The position numbers and the translations under genes were made by a program. Under the pieces are notes generated by a model. It made no database searches. It saw only the letters and a list, made by a program, of their open reading frames with translations, and was not told the DNA's origin. Of a DNA stretch of 64,000 nt, positions 21,157 to 32,343 are shown one piece after another. The stretch is taken from contig OU696591.1 in the NCBI GenBank assembly GCA_916048095.2, positions 2,281,501 through 2,345,500 of the forward strand. Direction: 5' to 3'. Positions within the stretch are counted from its first letter, which is position 1. The number at the start of each line of letters is the position of its first letter. The DNA comes from Sacculina carcini. Lineage: Eukaryota > Arthropoda > Thecostraca > Sacculinidae.

Positions 21157-23495
21157 CAGCGTTTCTCAACCTTTGATAGCTCGTGGCCCCCTCAGCGAGT
21201 GGCTAACACTTGTGGCCCCCTGCCCTTTAAAAACTCCGATTTCGTTTTGAATTGTATATTCAGTCACTCAAATTATACATCAATGTAAGAATCTTTGCTG
21301 AACAATATAACCAATGGGACACTTGCTGGTGGGCTGGTGTGACGAGGCCTCTTATGCCCGGCTCCGTCTTGGACACAGCAAGGCGAATATCGTTACCAAC
21401 AACAAGACGGTTTCTGGACTTCGTTTTAATGGTCGACATGTCAGAAAATCCAGATTCACAAAGGTAAATTGTGGCGAATTGAGCGCGCATTTCGGATGCT
21501 TTCTTGCTGAGTAGTGGATATGCATCCTGAACAGACAACCAGAAGCTGGAGAGGTCTTCTGTTACTGAAGGCGAGCTTTATTGCTTTTGAGACCTTGAAC
21601 TCTGCAAGCTCCTCTGCTTCGTCTTCAGTAGGTTCAACTTCGGTGTTGAATGGGTCTCTGTGTCATGGAACATCCAATGGAACATCGTCGAAATAAGATT
21701 TGAATTCAGCGGAGAGAATGTCGAGATGCCCAATTATGCATTCTTTGATGCCGACGGGAAGTTCCATCCTCTGCGTCTGCATATGCTCGTCCAAGAAAGG
21801 AAACAAGGATGTGGATCCAGCCCTGATTCGTGCCTGCCGGACTCCCACTCGAGCAGACAGTCCGGCAAGCTTGTCTTGAACGTCACTGACTGTCACATCA
21901 CGGTCTTGTAAAGACTGGTTCATTTAGTTGAGTCGGCCAAATATATCGCCCGGGTAGGCTAGCACCACGACGAACTCTTCATTGTCAAAGTGGGCATGGC
22001 GGTAATTTTCGTTCTCTCGCAAGAAAATTTCTGTCTCTAACCGGAGTTCATACAACCGAGAGGCATTTCACCCTCGATAGCCAACGAACTTTAGTGTAAT
22101 ACAGATGTCCCACATGTTGCGCTCCCATTTCGTTGGACAGAAGTTGGAAGAACCGATGATTTTTCGCCTTCGCACGAATGAAGTTGATCACTTTGACCGC
22201 AACCTCCATTACTTCCAACAAACGCAGCGGTAGAGTTTTTGACGCAATAGCATATCGGTGAAGTGAACATTGGGAAGATGTCACGTGGGGCCATTCATTC
22301 TTCACAAGCGTGACGAACCCTCCTTTGACGCCAATCATCGCTGGGGCACCATCAGTACAAATGTGCTTGAAATTCTGCCAGTTGAGTCCATTCGCTTAAA
22401 AAAATATTCCACGATGGCTTTGACATTCTTTGCTGTCGTTGTAGTTCGCAGAGTATTGAAGAATAAGAACTCTTCCTTCACCTTTCTTTTTTCTTGTAGC
22501 GAGCAAAGGCGATCAACTGGCTCTCCAAAGCGGTGTCGGTAGACTCATCAAGTTGAAGGCTAGCCTGGAGCGTACTTTGCTTGATTTCACAGCAAATTTG
22601 ACGGCACACATCAGCGGCCATGTCATCAATCCGTCGGCGGATCGTGTCATTGGAGAACGAAACTTGCTGGATTAACTTTTTTGCCTCTGGTCCGATTATC
22701 AGTTCCACCATTTTCTCTGTAGATAGCTTGAAGCTCCTCAGCAATAGTGTGCGGCTTCTTGCACTTCACAATTCGGTATGCCACTTCGTAGCTGGATTGA
22801 AGAGCAGGTTTTTCTTCTGGCCGGAATCCAAATTTTGGAAGTGCTCGTTTCGTAGACAGGGCATCAATATTATCATCTTTCCTTTGGAGATGAACCTTGT
22901 CGCGATGGTTTGAAAGTTTGGAAGGACGTAGTGATGCATTTGACATCACCACTGAGCAATGCAGACATTGTGCGCAGTCCACACCATCTCGAATGACCTT
23001 CGTAAATCCAAACTTGACGTAGCTATCGTTCCATTTTCGAACCTTCGACATCTGAAAAACAACAATAACACGATTAAAAATTTGGTGTGAAAAATGCTCT
23101 TTCAAAAAAAAAAAAATAACAATCTTAGACAAAATTGACTTGTTACGATTTTTCTGAAGCATACGATAATATAAATGTGAAGTGAACATGTATTAGTGTG
23201 AAAATATTTTATCTCAAAACTTAGAGAAATATACGGAAAACCAATATGTCATGAGAACACGCACCTTTTCTTACTCTGTCCAGTCCAGTGGGATACTGGC
23301 GCCAAGGAACGTGGCCGTACCATGGTAGTGATAGCGCATGCGCACAACAGACACTGAGATATTCCCTCCTTCGTAAAACTCTTTCACCACTTTGTGCACT
23401 CCAGGCTTTTACATTTATCGATGTCAGCTCGTGGTCCCCGGTCAAAGGCTCGTGACCCCCCAAGGGGGCCACGGGCTCCCGGTTGAGAAACGCTG
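21157..23495 (-). mobile_element. hAT DNA transposon, full length, ZBED5/SCAND3-like
   Basis: A 2339-bp element with 15-bp perfect terminal inverted repeats: CAGCGTTTCTCAACC at 21157-21171 and GGTTGAGAAACGCTG at 23481-23495. The flanks AACTAGAT (21149-21156) and TACTAGAT (23496-23503) are an 8-bp target duplication with one difference, the size typical of hAT elements. The subterminal regions are also related (GTGGCCCCC near 21182 and GGGGGCCAC near 23464). It lies in the L2-like LINE, whose reading is continuous across it. The transposase is on the minus strand and broken, so the copy is non-autonomous now. Confidence 0.95.
21260..23051 (-). pseudogene. hAT transposase pseudogene with BED finger
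   Basis: The probable start is the ATG at 23049-23051 (MSKVRKWNDSYVKFGF). A BED zinc finger follows (CAQCLHC with KLSNHRDKVH, residues about 20-60), then ALPKFGFRPEEKPALQSSYE and KPHTIAEEL. In further frames come LIQQVSFSNDTIRRRIDDMA, LQASLQLDESTD (catalytic region), GFVTLVKNEWPHV, VRWLSR and finally ATIYLCESGFSDMSTIKTKS, the C-terminal dimerisation domain of hAT transposases. At least four frameshifts (near 22740, 22480, 22340 and 21660) and an in-frame stop before MNQSLQ (about 21924) disable it. In the family the enzyme binds the terminal repeats and excises the element. Confidence 0.9.
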
Positions 23496-23503
23496 TACTA
23501 GAT

Positions 23504-24087
23504 CCTCATTTGTCATTTCAAAACCATCTTACTTCTACAGCTGGCACCTGCCGTCTAATCCTTCGAAACCTCTACCTCATCCGTCCCTACATTTATTCAT
23601 CAATTGCACAATCTCTGGTATCTTATCTCATCTTTCCTTGTATTGACTACTGAAATTCACTGTTTCTTCATCTTCCACAGAAGTCACACACCATTTCACA
23701 ATCTATCTTTAATCAATCCTGCCGCTTCATTCTTCGCCTTCATCCGCATCATTCCACATCATCCCATCTACATGATCTTGGTATTCTTCCTATTCCTATC
23801 GCATTCAACACAAAATCTGTGCACTCACCTACAAACTCATGCATTCTCCTGACTCTCCACAGTATTTACTTGAACTTCTTTCTCCACATCTATGTCCTCG
23901 TGATACAAGACAAACTAAAATCCTTCTTGAACCTCGTTGTCACTGTGAATCTTCTTGGTTTACACGCTCCTTCCAACACGCTGCTCCTCGCATATACAAT
24001 AGTCTTCCATCTCACCTAGTGTCCTCTCCCTTCTCGCTATCCTTGTCGAAACAGCTACATTCTCACCTTCTTTCACAGTTGAATTAA
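23504..24087 (+). pseudogene. L2/CR1-like LINE: C-terminal domain
   Basis: Starts DPHLSFQNHLTSTAGTCRLI and runs through LRNLYLIRPYIYSSIAQSLV, PCIDYWNSLFLHLPQKS, HHSTSSHLHDLGILPI and RSFQHAAPRIYNSLPSHLV, ending LSKQLHSHLLSQLN at a TAA (24085-24087). This is the thumb and C-terminal region of CR1/L2-group RT proteins. Frame changes occur near 23640 and 23820. About 100 bp of AT-rich 3' sequence follow. Confidence 0.8.
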
Positions 24088-24189
24088 ACATATTATTGCA
24101 TGTATTGAATTATTTGAACGCTGCTGTATATGCTGAATTGCGTGTATGGTCATAGGCAATTTAATGGTTTGTATGTGTTTGTATATATA

Positions 24190-26695
24190 TCTATATATAT
24201 AAAAGAGATCCTCTGTGTGTGTGTGTGTGTGTCTGTGTGTCTGTCCAACCCTCCTTGGTCCATTTTCTATCAGCTATTATTCGGCCACCACTCAGCCTAC
24301 CCGCTAACAATTCATACCATCACGTTGGAAATTTTCTTGTCTACACTTTAGATTAAATTTTAAATTTCAAAAACGAAATCAAAAAAAGTTATAGCGGTGA
24401 AAAGACAAAATGAACCCTGAAAAATGCGAAAATTTTTGTCAATTTTCTGAAGACTACTATTCCTAAACCAGCAATGGTACAACTATAAAAATTATACCAC
24501 TGTGTAGAAAATTTTATCTTCTACTCAACGAATTATAATTTATATCCAAAAATTATATATAAAACATGTAAAATGGAAAACAATCAATCTACATTCAAAA
24601 CTTCATTTAAACTCCACGCGTCCGATTTTCTATACTTTTTTCTCTATTTCTCAAAAATTAATAATTACACATCTAAATAAATAATACCATCATGCTGGGA
24701 ATTTTGTTTGCTACAATACGGTATAATTTTTAATTTTCGGAAGTGTATTGAACAAAAGTTACGGCGGTGTGAAGTGTAAATGACAAAAAAGCAAAAAGGC
24801 AAAATTAGCACAAAAAACGTGAATATTTTGGTCAATATTCCGCTATCTATTCCTCATAAACCAGCAATGGTATAGCTATAAAAATTATACTATTGTGTAG
24901 ATAATTTTGTGTTCTACAAGAAAAGTTATAATTTATACCCACAAATGATACAAAAAACGTGTACAATTGGCAAAATTCTCAAATACATCCAAAATTACAC
25001 TTGAACACCGGGTGATTAAAATTAATTCATTTTTCTACCCATTTCTCAGGAACTATTTGTCACACATTACAATAAATTATACCATCGTGCTAGAAATTTT
25101 TTTTCTACAATACGGTATAATTTGTAATTTTCCAAAGTGTATCTGAAGGAGGTTACGGGGGTGTAAAATCAAACGGACATATTGCCAATTTGACAGCTAT
25201 TATGCGCACTTGCGATTACACAGGAATATACTACTGTATAGAGAATTTTGTGTTCTACAATATAAGCTATAATTTATACCCACAAATGATACAAAAAACG
25301 TGTAAAATTGGCAAAATTCTCAAATACATCCAAAATTACACTTGAACACCGGGTGATTAAAATTAATTCATTTTTCTACCCATTTCTCAGGAACTATTTG
25401 TCACACATTACAATAAATTATACCATCGTGCTAGAAATTTTGTTTTCTACAATACGGTATAATTTGTAATTTTCCAAAGTGTATCTAAAGGAAGTTACGG
25501 CGGTGTAAAGTCAAAAGGACATATTGCCAATTTGACAGCTATTATGCGCACTTGCGATTACACAGGAATATACTACTGTGTAGATAATTTTGTGTTCTAC
25601 AAGATAAGTTATAATTTATACCCACAAATGATACAAAACACGTGTAAAATTGGCAAAATTCGCAAATACATCCAAAATTACACTTGAACACCGGGTGACT
25701 AAAATAAATTCATTTTTCTACCTATTTCTCAAAAACTAATTGTCACAAATTAAAATGAATTATACCATCGTGCTAGAGATTTTGTTTTCTACAATACGGT
25801 AGAATTTTTAATTTTCCAAAATGTATCTAAAGGAAGTTACGGCGGTGTAAAGTCAAAATGTCATGTTGCCAATTTGACAGCTTTTATGCGCACTTGCGAT
25901 TACCCAGGAATATACACTGATTTAATGATTTAGAGATGACAGAAAGTTTCATTGTTTTGATAGTGTTACACTTCTGAATTACTACACACGAAGGACGGGT
26001 GAGAATTTGAGCAGTGTTGAGGGAAAAACATCGTCAAGAATTAAAACAAGAATTTACAAATTTGACTTTTTCTGTTGGTCGTTTTTCATCAATTTTCTTT
26101 GTGTTTGTTTCGTGTTTGAGTTCTGAATTATTCCGCACGACGGGCAGCTTTAAATATGAGGCGGGTTGTGGAAAAACATGTTTTCTAAATTGAAACATAA
26201 ATTTCACATTTAGACTTTTATATTGGCTAAAACTTTCCTATGGGTTTGTTTTTCTTTTTCAATTTTCACTAAATTTTTTTCCACGAGGGGCGGGTTTAAA
26301 AAAGTGTTTCCATTTTTTAGTTCATTTTTTCAAATGGTTCATTTAAAAAAGGTATTTTTTTAATAAAAATGCTCCGCGGGCAGCAACTATAGACAATAGA
26401 ACGTTCAATTTACCCTGTAGAATTAATCCATACACAAAACCAATGGATTTGACTTCAAGATCCAGAACGGATCGTGTTCGAGTTCTGAATTATTCAGCAC
26501 GACGGGCGGGTTTAAAAATGACTCAGGCGGACTGAGGGGAAATATTTTGTCGAAATAAAAATAATTAAACTTATAATTTTCAATAGATGAATATTTTAAT
26601 GAGTGTACCCTATTTCATTTTTATTTTTCCATATTTTTTATGAATTGAATATGAATTTCATGTTATGAATTGCTCCGCACAACGGGTTTGAATGC
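24190..26695 (+). mobile_element. Helitron-like non-autonomous repeat 1
   Basis: AT-rich non-coding element that starts TCTATATATATAAAAGAG followed by (GT)n and TCTGTGTGTCTGTCC, and ends with GAATTGCTCCGCACAACGGG near 26668-26687 followed by TTTGAATGCTAT. The end resembles the CTRRT-type terminus with a short GC hairpin seen in Helitrons, more clearly so in the next copy. It carries a tandem array in its first part and a 270-bp module shared with the next repeat. No Rep or helicase coding is present. The family call is an inference from end structure. Confidence 0.45.
24389..25920 (+). repeat. Tandem array of 342-394 bp units
   Basis: Units begin TTACGGCGGTGTAAAG at 24759, 25153 (as TTACGGGGGTG), 25495 and 25837, with a diverged first unit at 24389. 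Spacing is 370, 394, 342 and 342 bp. The three middle units share long near-identical blocks (for example ACACCGGGTGATTAAAATTA and ACAATACGGTATAATTTGTA), and the last unit is partial. The gradient of divergence from left to right suggests growth by unequal crossing over. No coding potential. Confidence 0.85.
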
Positions 26696-27161
26696 TATAT
26701 ATATACATAAAGAAGAAATTATCTGTCTGTCTGTGTATGTATGCTTGAATATGAGGTGACATAATTGCGCTGGTTCATGGTTCGCTGGTTCAATGATCAG
26801 GGGCTTCAAACGCAAACGAAGCGATGGCTAATTTTTATGAAATAAAAATGTCCCGCGGGCAGCAATAAAACGTTCAATTTCACCGTGTAGAATGAATTCA
26901 TATACAAAACTAATGGATTTGACTTCAAGAACCAGAACGGATGGTGTTCGAGTTCTGAATTATTCCGTGGCCGTGGTCTCCACGTCGGCCGGGTTTAAAT
27001 ATGAGGCGGGCTGAGTGAAAATATTTTGTCAAAATAAAATTAAAAATAATGAAATTTAGACTTTTTAATTGATTAAGGTTTTTATGAGTTTGCCTTATTT
27101 GTTTTTAATTTGCAATATTTCAATGAATTGCTCCGCACAACGGGCGGGTTTTAATGCTAGT
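26696..27161 (+). mobile_element. Helitron-like non-autonomous repeat 2
   Basis: Begins ATATATATACATAAAGAAGA with TCTGTCTGTCTGTGTATG and ends GCTCCGCACAACGGGCGGGT TTTAATG followed by CTAGT (27157-27161). The end fits a Helitron 3' terminus: CTRRT preceded by a hairpin with stem CCGC/GCGG. Its middle (26846-27115) is about three quarters identical by eye to 26366-26640 of repeat 1 (GATTTGACTTCAAGA, GTTCGAGTTCTGAATTATTC). The two lie head to tail. Confidence 0.5.
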
Positions 27162-27407
27162 ATATATATATATATACGATATATACTCGTATATATATAG
27201 CCTGTTGGAGGCTCAATACATTGAATTGAATTCCTTTCACTGATTCCCCAAATATAATCGGAACCAAGGTATAAGAATCAAGGTCCGGGAGGAAAATAAA
27301 AATATACAAGCATAAGACCCTGGGAACCCAAAACCACCAAACAAAATCACCGTCAGAATCATCCACATCATCCCAAGCATCTCTCACCAAGGACAAGACC
27401 AACGGCT

Positions 27408-27562
27408 ATGAAACGTAAACGACACTGAGCGAAATGACACGAACGTAAGACCACACGACAACGGGAAACGACCTCCGGCATCCAAAATGGAAACGACTCT
27501 GAACGAAATGACACAAACGCAAGACCTAACAACAATGGAAATGACCTCCGGCCTCCCAAATG
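27408..27562 (+). repeat. Imperfect tandem duplication of about 77 bp at the ORF1 start
   Basis: 27408-27484 and 27485-27562 share the pattern GAAACGACtCTGAaCGAAATG, ACGAACGtAAGACC and GAAAcGACCTCCGGC with scattered differences. The second unit encodes the first residues of ORF1 of the I-like LINE (METTLNEMTQTQDL). Confidence 0.65.
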
Positions 27563-27812
27563 GAAACGGGAAAACCCAGACCACTGGAAGAACAGGAAAT
27601 AAAACGATGAAATACGACCAAAACGGATCGTATATTGTGATCACACCACAACAACAGTGTCACAATTTTCAAAAACTCGGTCCTTTTTCGATCGATGTAC
27701 AGTTGAAGAGCATACTGGGTGAGGTGCAAAAGGTGCAAATCGAAACACCTTTTGATGGAGCTTGCATCATCAAAACATCAAATAGCCATAAAAACAAAAT
27801 AATGGCAATGAC
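27487..27812 (+). pseudogene. I-like LINE ORF1, N-terminal part
   Basis: The frame begins METTLNEMTQTQDLTTMEMT and continues through ITPQQQCHNFQKLGPFSIDV and CIIKTSNSHKNKIMAMT up to the ATGAC target duplication of gypsy B. The next residues, TLCNRSVRVSLRPSRNTCRG, follow at 32349 in the same frame. ORF1 proteins of I-like LINEs bind their RNA. The N-terminal part is poorly conserved in this family, so assignment rests on continuity. Confidence 0.75.
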
Positions 27813-27998
27813 TGTTGTGGTGTTTATATAATGGTTAAATGTTCTTGATGTGGAGTGAACGTGGCGCGCCTGAGGGGGCGACGCGGGGAGTTGCTATGGG
27901 TACGGTTTTCCTTTCTTCGTGCTCTTGAATATTTATCGTTGTTGGTCGCTTCCAATATAATCAGCATTTGGATTGAGTGTGATGTCTCAACCAGAACA
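27813..27998 (+). mobile_element. Gypsy B 5' LTR with TATA box, primer site follows
   Basis: Begins TGTTGTGGTG and ends CCAGAACA. A TATA-like TTTATATAATGG lies close to its start. The primer site TGGCGCAGTCGGTAG begins at 27999 directly after it. The gag ATG (27982) falls inside this LTR. Confidence 0.95.
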
Positions 27999-28728
27999 TG
28001 GCGCAGTCGGTAGTGGAACCACCGAAAACCCTTTTTTTGCTCAATCGCAATCACAGGGGTGGGCGGGAAAAGTTAACCCACCACCAAAACTGAACCTTTC
28101 AGTGGATAAAAGTGGATTCTCATTGTGGAAATCGCGGTACGATGATTACGTTCTTTCATCAGGTCTTTTACATGCTGATAAATTCATTCAAATGGCGGTA
28201 CTCAGATCAATGATGAGCGATGAAACATTGCGCGTAGTGCAAAACTTTGATTTGTCTGACGCCGATTCAGTGCAGCCTGGAAAGGTACTGAAAGCTCTGG
28301 AAGCTTATGCACAGGGTCAGATTAATGAAGTGGTGGAGCGCCGCAATTTCAATATGCGATCGCAGATGCAAGGGGAACTGTTCGATGATTTTCTCGTTTC
28401 TTTACGTGACTTCAGCTCGTCTTGCAATTTCTGTGATTCGTGCAGGGACAGTTTGATCCGCGACCGAATTGTCATTGGCTTGAGAGACCATGCAGTCATC
28501 AAGCGTCTCTGCTCAGAGAAGAAACTCACTTTGGACAAGGCCGTCGAGATATGTCGAATTCACGAGGCCGCTGAGAGAGACACCACTGTCATTGTCGGTA
28601 AGGCACACGATAGTGATGCCGCAGTTTGCGCTGCCGGCAAGAAATATCAGCCGAGTGATAAACCGTCCAAATGTCAGAAATGTGGACGCGGATGCAGATG
28701 CAGATGGCAAGACATGTCACATTTGTAA
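27982..28728 (+). mobile_element. Gypsy B gag
   Basis: The frame starts MSQPEHGAVGSGTTENPFFA with its ATG in the last 17 bp of the LTR and reads through the primer site. A capsid-type domain lies at residues about 38-200 (FSLWKSRYDDYVLSSGL, VVERRNFNMRSQMQGELFDD, CNFCDSCRDSLIRDRIVIGL), with a Cys/His region near the end. This is the particle-forming protein. The start was taken because it is the first ATG in the frame; an internal start cannot be ruled out. Confidence 0.85.
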
Positions 28729-31700
28729 AAAGCTTGGTCACTTTGCCTCAATGTGCCGATCGCGGAAAATGAAAAAAACCGCGGACGCTAGTCACGCAGC
28801 CGTAGTGGCCACTATGTCGGACAAGCGCGCACCGCGTATCAATGTGTGGGTAGAGCAGGATGGTCAAGGCTCTCACGTTATGGCACTCCCGGATAGTGGG
28901 GCTGACATTACTGTTGGTGGAGTCGACTTTCTGCACCAGGTGGGTGGTCATATCGACAACCTCTTGCCGCCGTCAGTGATGCCGCGAGCAGCCGATGGAC
29001 ACTCCATGAAATCCCACGGTATGCTGTCAATCAGAGTCAGGCTCGGTGAAGCTGTAGTTGATACACAGGCTCACATTCTGAAAGGCGCATCTGGTCTTCT
29101 TCTATCATGGGACGTGGCTCGATCGTTGATGGTTCTACCTCCAGCGTATCCCGCTCAATTGTTGAGAGTCGAGGAAAACAAGTGCAGAAGCCCTTCGACC
29201 ACATCAGAGGTCGCCGCCGGCAATCGTGCGCAGCCCTTAGTACGCAATGCAGAATTCGGTGCTCACGTCAATGCCCTGCCGGCGTCACCAGACAACGCTA
29301 GTCTCTCAATAATGGTCGAGTTCTCCGACGTCTTCGACGGAGTGGTAAAGGTCCTCCCTGGCGAAGATTACCAGATCCACCTGCGGGAGGGCGCTGAGCC
29401 TTTCTCCATGAAAGCGCCCCGCAGAGTGCCGTTCTCATTGCGAGAGCCTCTTCGAGCGGAACTCGACAAATTGGTCGACAACGGTATTATATGCCCAGTC
29501 GCTGAGCCCACTGATTGGTGTGCCCCAATAGTGGTGACCAAGAAACGATCCGGAGAAGGCATTCGTTTGTGCGTGGACTTATCACGTCTCAACAAATCTG
29601 TTCGTAGAGAGTTATACCAGAGTGGCACACCCATGGAATGTGTATCATCCATTGAAGCTACTAACGCGAGGTGGTTTGCTGTATTTGACTGCCTAAAGGG
29701 ATATCATCAGTGTCCACTAGCGCCTAGCAGCCAACCACTGACAACCTTCATAACCCCCTTTGGACGCTTCATGTTTCGCAGAGCCCCGTATGGCGTGTGC
29801 TCGATCTCAGAACACTACGAACGGCGCATGACCCAATGCTTTGATAGCTTACAGGGCATTCAGCGTCTGGTAGATGACGTCGTGGTGTACGGAAGCAACC
29901 CTTCTGAACTTGCAGAAAGAACCCGTGCCTTGCTACAACGCTGCCGTGAGAACCAGGTCTCACTAAACCGCAACAAGGTGCAATACATGCAGGAATCCGT
30001 CAAATTCGCTGGTTTCATCCTGTCTGCAGACGGATACCGCCCCGATCCATCGCTAACAAATGCGATCGTGAAATTCAGCACACCGCAGAATTTGTCAGAA
30101 CTGCGCGGATTCTTCGGACTGGCGAACCAGATTGCCAGCTTCAGTGATCGTGTATCGAGGGCTCTCATGCCGCTACGTCCACTCCTCAGTCAGAAGAACG
30201 AATTCCTCTGGGAAGTCCAGCACACTGCAGCGTTTGAGCAGGCAAAGTCTGCCTTGTCCACACCCGGCACGTTGGCGTTTTTTGATGCTACCAGACCGAC
30301 GAGGCTCTATACGGACGCCAGCAGGTTGAATGGCGTTGGTTTCCTGTTTCAGCAGCAGCAATCTGACGAATCATGGAGACTCGTGCAAGCTGGATCCAGA
30401 TTTCTCACCGATGCCGAGTCGCGATATGCTGCGATCGAAATCGAACTCACTGCGGTGGCGTGGGCATTCAAAAAGTGCCGGCTGTTTCTTTACGGTATGA
30501 AAATGTTCGATGTATTTGTCGACCACCGTCCTTTGGTTCCAATTCTCAATAACAAATTGTCATGTGACCTCGAAAATCCTCGTCTTCAGCGATTGAAGCT
30601 AAAAATTGACGAGCTCGGTCCTTTCTGTGCTCACTGGATAAAAGGCACAGAACACAGTGCTGCTGATGCCCTCTCGCGCAGTCCCGTCGACCAGCCGGTG
30701 GAGGGGGATGATGTAGGCGAAGATGGAGGCGAGAACGTGCTGTCTATCGTCGTATAAGAAGCTGAATCAACAGGCGCTGACTTACACCTGCAAGACATAA
30801 GGAAAGAAGCTGCGAGTGACGTCGAGTATCAGAAGCTGAAAGAGATAGTTCAGAAAGGCTTCCCAGATCACAAACATGCTACGCCGACGGAGTTGCGGTC
30901 TTTCTGGAACGTGAGGGAACAGCTATCAGTTGATGACGGCCTGGTGGTCTACGGAAGACGCCTGGTGGTGCCTCGGGGGGCACGCAAAGTCATCCTTCAG
31001 CGACTACACGACGGTCACATGGGTCAAGAGAAGACGAAGCAGCGGGCTCGTGCCATCGTATATTGGCCCGGCATGGACCTGGACATCGACAACGTCGTGC
31101 GCAGCTGTCCGTCATGCCAGCGTCAGCTGCCGTCACACCAGCCGGAGACCATGATCAGCCGTCCAACTCCCGCTCGTCCTTACGAGGAGGTCTCTATGGA
31201 TTTTCTGGAATACGGCGGACGCAAGTTTCTCGTGGTAGTTGACCATACTTCAAACTGGCAAAATGTGATCAATCTCGGACAAGCAGCCAATACCGCTAAG
31301 CTGATCTCTGCTCTGAGGGACATCTTCTGCATGGCCGGTGTTCCGTGCAAAGTATGGACAGATGGTGGACCTCAATTCACTGCGAGAGCTTTCCAGAGCT
31401 TCCTGAGGGACTGGGACGTCGAACACCGTACTTCTTCTCCGCACTATCCGCAGAGCAATGGACGAGCAGAGGCCGCAGTGAAAGCGACTAAGAAACTAAT
31501 CAAATCATGCTGGGACTTTCCGTCCGGCAACCTCGATGCTGGAAAGTGGGCTCGTGGCATCCTGCAGCGCCGCAATACTCCTGGTCCCTGCGGTCGTTCG
31601 CCGGCCGAAGTGTTATGCGGCCGACCAGTACGCGACATGGTGCCAGCCCATAGGCGTAACTTCGCTCCTGAATGGCAGAGGGCTGCCGACGTGACGGACG

Positions 31701-32056
31701 CGGCCGCCGGGTCGCGCCAAGAGAAGATCGAGCAGCACTACAATCAGCACGCAAAGGATCTGTGTGAGCTGCGTGTAGGCTCGCACGTTGCACTTCAGAA
31801 TCCTGCTACGAAAGAGTGGGATCGCTATGGAGTCGTCGTCGAGGTCGCGCCTCATCGACGCTACTCTGTACGATTGCAGAGCGGACGGGTCTTAGTGCGC
31901 AACCGGCGGTTCCTTCGACAGCAGGTTCGCGCTAGTCATGCCACCGCGTGGCGACCGTCCCGCACCAGAGACGAGCCGTCCTCAACAGTCGACCTCGTTG
32001 AACGACAACAGCGAGAGCAACCACGCCCTTCGGAGAACAGGCAGGCGACGGCGTAG
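28640..32056 (+). mobile_element. Gypsy B pol (protease, RT, RNase H, integrase)
   Basis: In a different frame from gag and overlapping its end. A knuckle CHICKKLGHFASMC comes first, then protease ALPDSGADITVGG (near 28880-28920), RT with IVVTKKRSGEGIRLCVDLSR, TPFGRFMFRRAPYG and the catalytic LVDDVVVYG (a variant of YVDD), and RNase H with LYTDASRLNGVGFLF. The integrase has the finger HDGHMGQEKTKQ with CPSCQ, and the core residues in EVSMDFLEYG, TDGGPQFTA and NGRAEAAVKA. It ends near 32056. These enzymes copy the RNA and insert the DNA. Confidence 0.93.
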
Positions 32057-32157
32057 ACCTCGCCGACTAATCGAAGAGATGGAGTAAATTTCTTCAGTGT
32101 AAGGTGTATGCGTGTGTTGTTGTGCCCATCTCATTGCGCTGGATGGGCAGGGGGGCA

Positions 32158-32343
32158 TGTTGTGGTGTTTATATAATGGTTAAATGTTCTTGATGTGGAG
32201 TGAACGTGGCGCGCCTGAGGGGGCGACGCGGGTAGTTGCTTTGGGTACGGTTTTCCTTTCTTCGTGCTCTTGAATATTTATCGTTGTTGGTCGCTTCCAA
32301 TATAATCAGCATTTGGATTGAGTGTGATGTCTCAACCAGAACA
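32158..32343 (+). mobile_element. Gypsy B 3' LTR
   Basis: Same 186 bp as the 5' LTR with about two differences by eye. The polypurine tract GGGCAGGGGGGCA lies directly upstream, and the target duplication ATGAC directly downstream. Confidence 0.95.

Larger units (their letters stand above)
8823..24087 (+). mobile_element. L2/CR1-like LINE scattered in five colinear pieces
   Basis: Five plus-strand pieces appear in the correct order for one non-LTR retrotransposon: CCHC knuckles plus endonuclease (8823-9615), RT start (18556-18731), RT fingers and palm (20082-20545), RT end (about 20935-21156) and C-terminal domain (23504-24087). Three breaks are explained by identified insertions: CR1-like LINE at 18732-20081, hAT at 21157-23495, and BEL B plus gypsy F between 9.6 and 18.5 kb. 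For the last, some hundreds of bases of endonuclease and linker are missing, so the first piece could belong to a separate copy. The reading frame has many stops and shifts; it is an old pseudogene. Confidence 0.7.
27813..32343 (+). mobile_element. Ty3/gypsy element B, nearly whole, inserted in I-like LINE ORF1
   Basis: A 4531-bp element with two 186-bp LTRs (27813-27998, 32158-32343), primer site, gag, pol with protease, RT, RNase H and integrase, and a G-rich polypurine tract just before the 3' LTR. Target duplication is ATGAC (27808-27812, 32344-32348). The LTRs differ at about two sites, around 1 percent, so the insertion is young. It looks almost whole, with about one break besides the gag/pol frame change the family commonly uses. 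Domain text resembles K02A2.6/Mag-type gypsy elements. Confidence 0.96.

Noticed and set aside
21660-23051. Domesticated ZBED-type host gene
   Set aside because: Exact inverted ends, an 8-bp target duplication and multiple frame breaks show a dead transposon.
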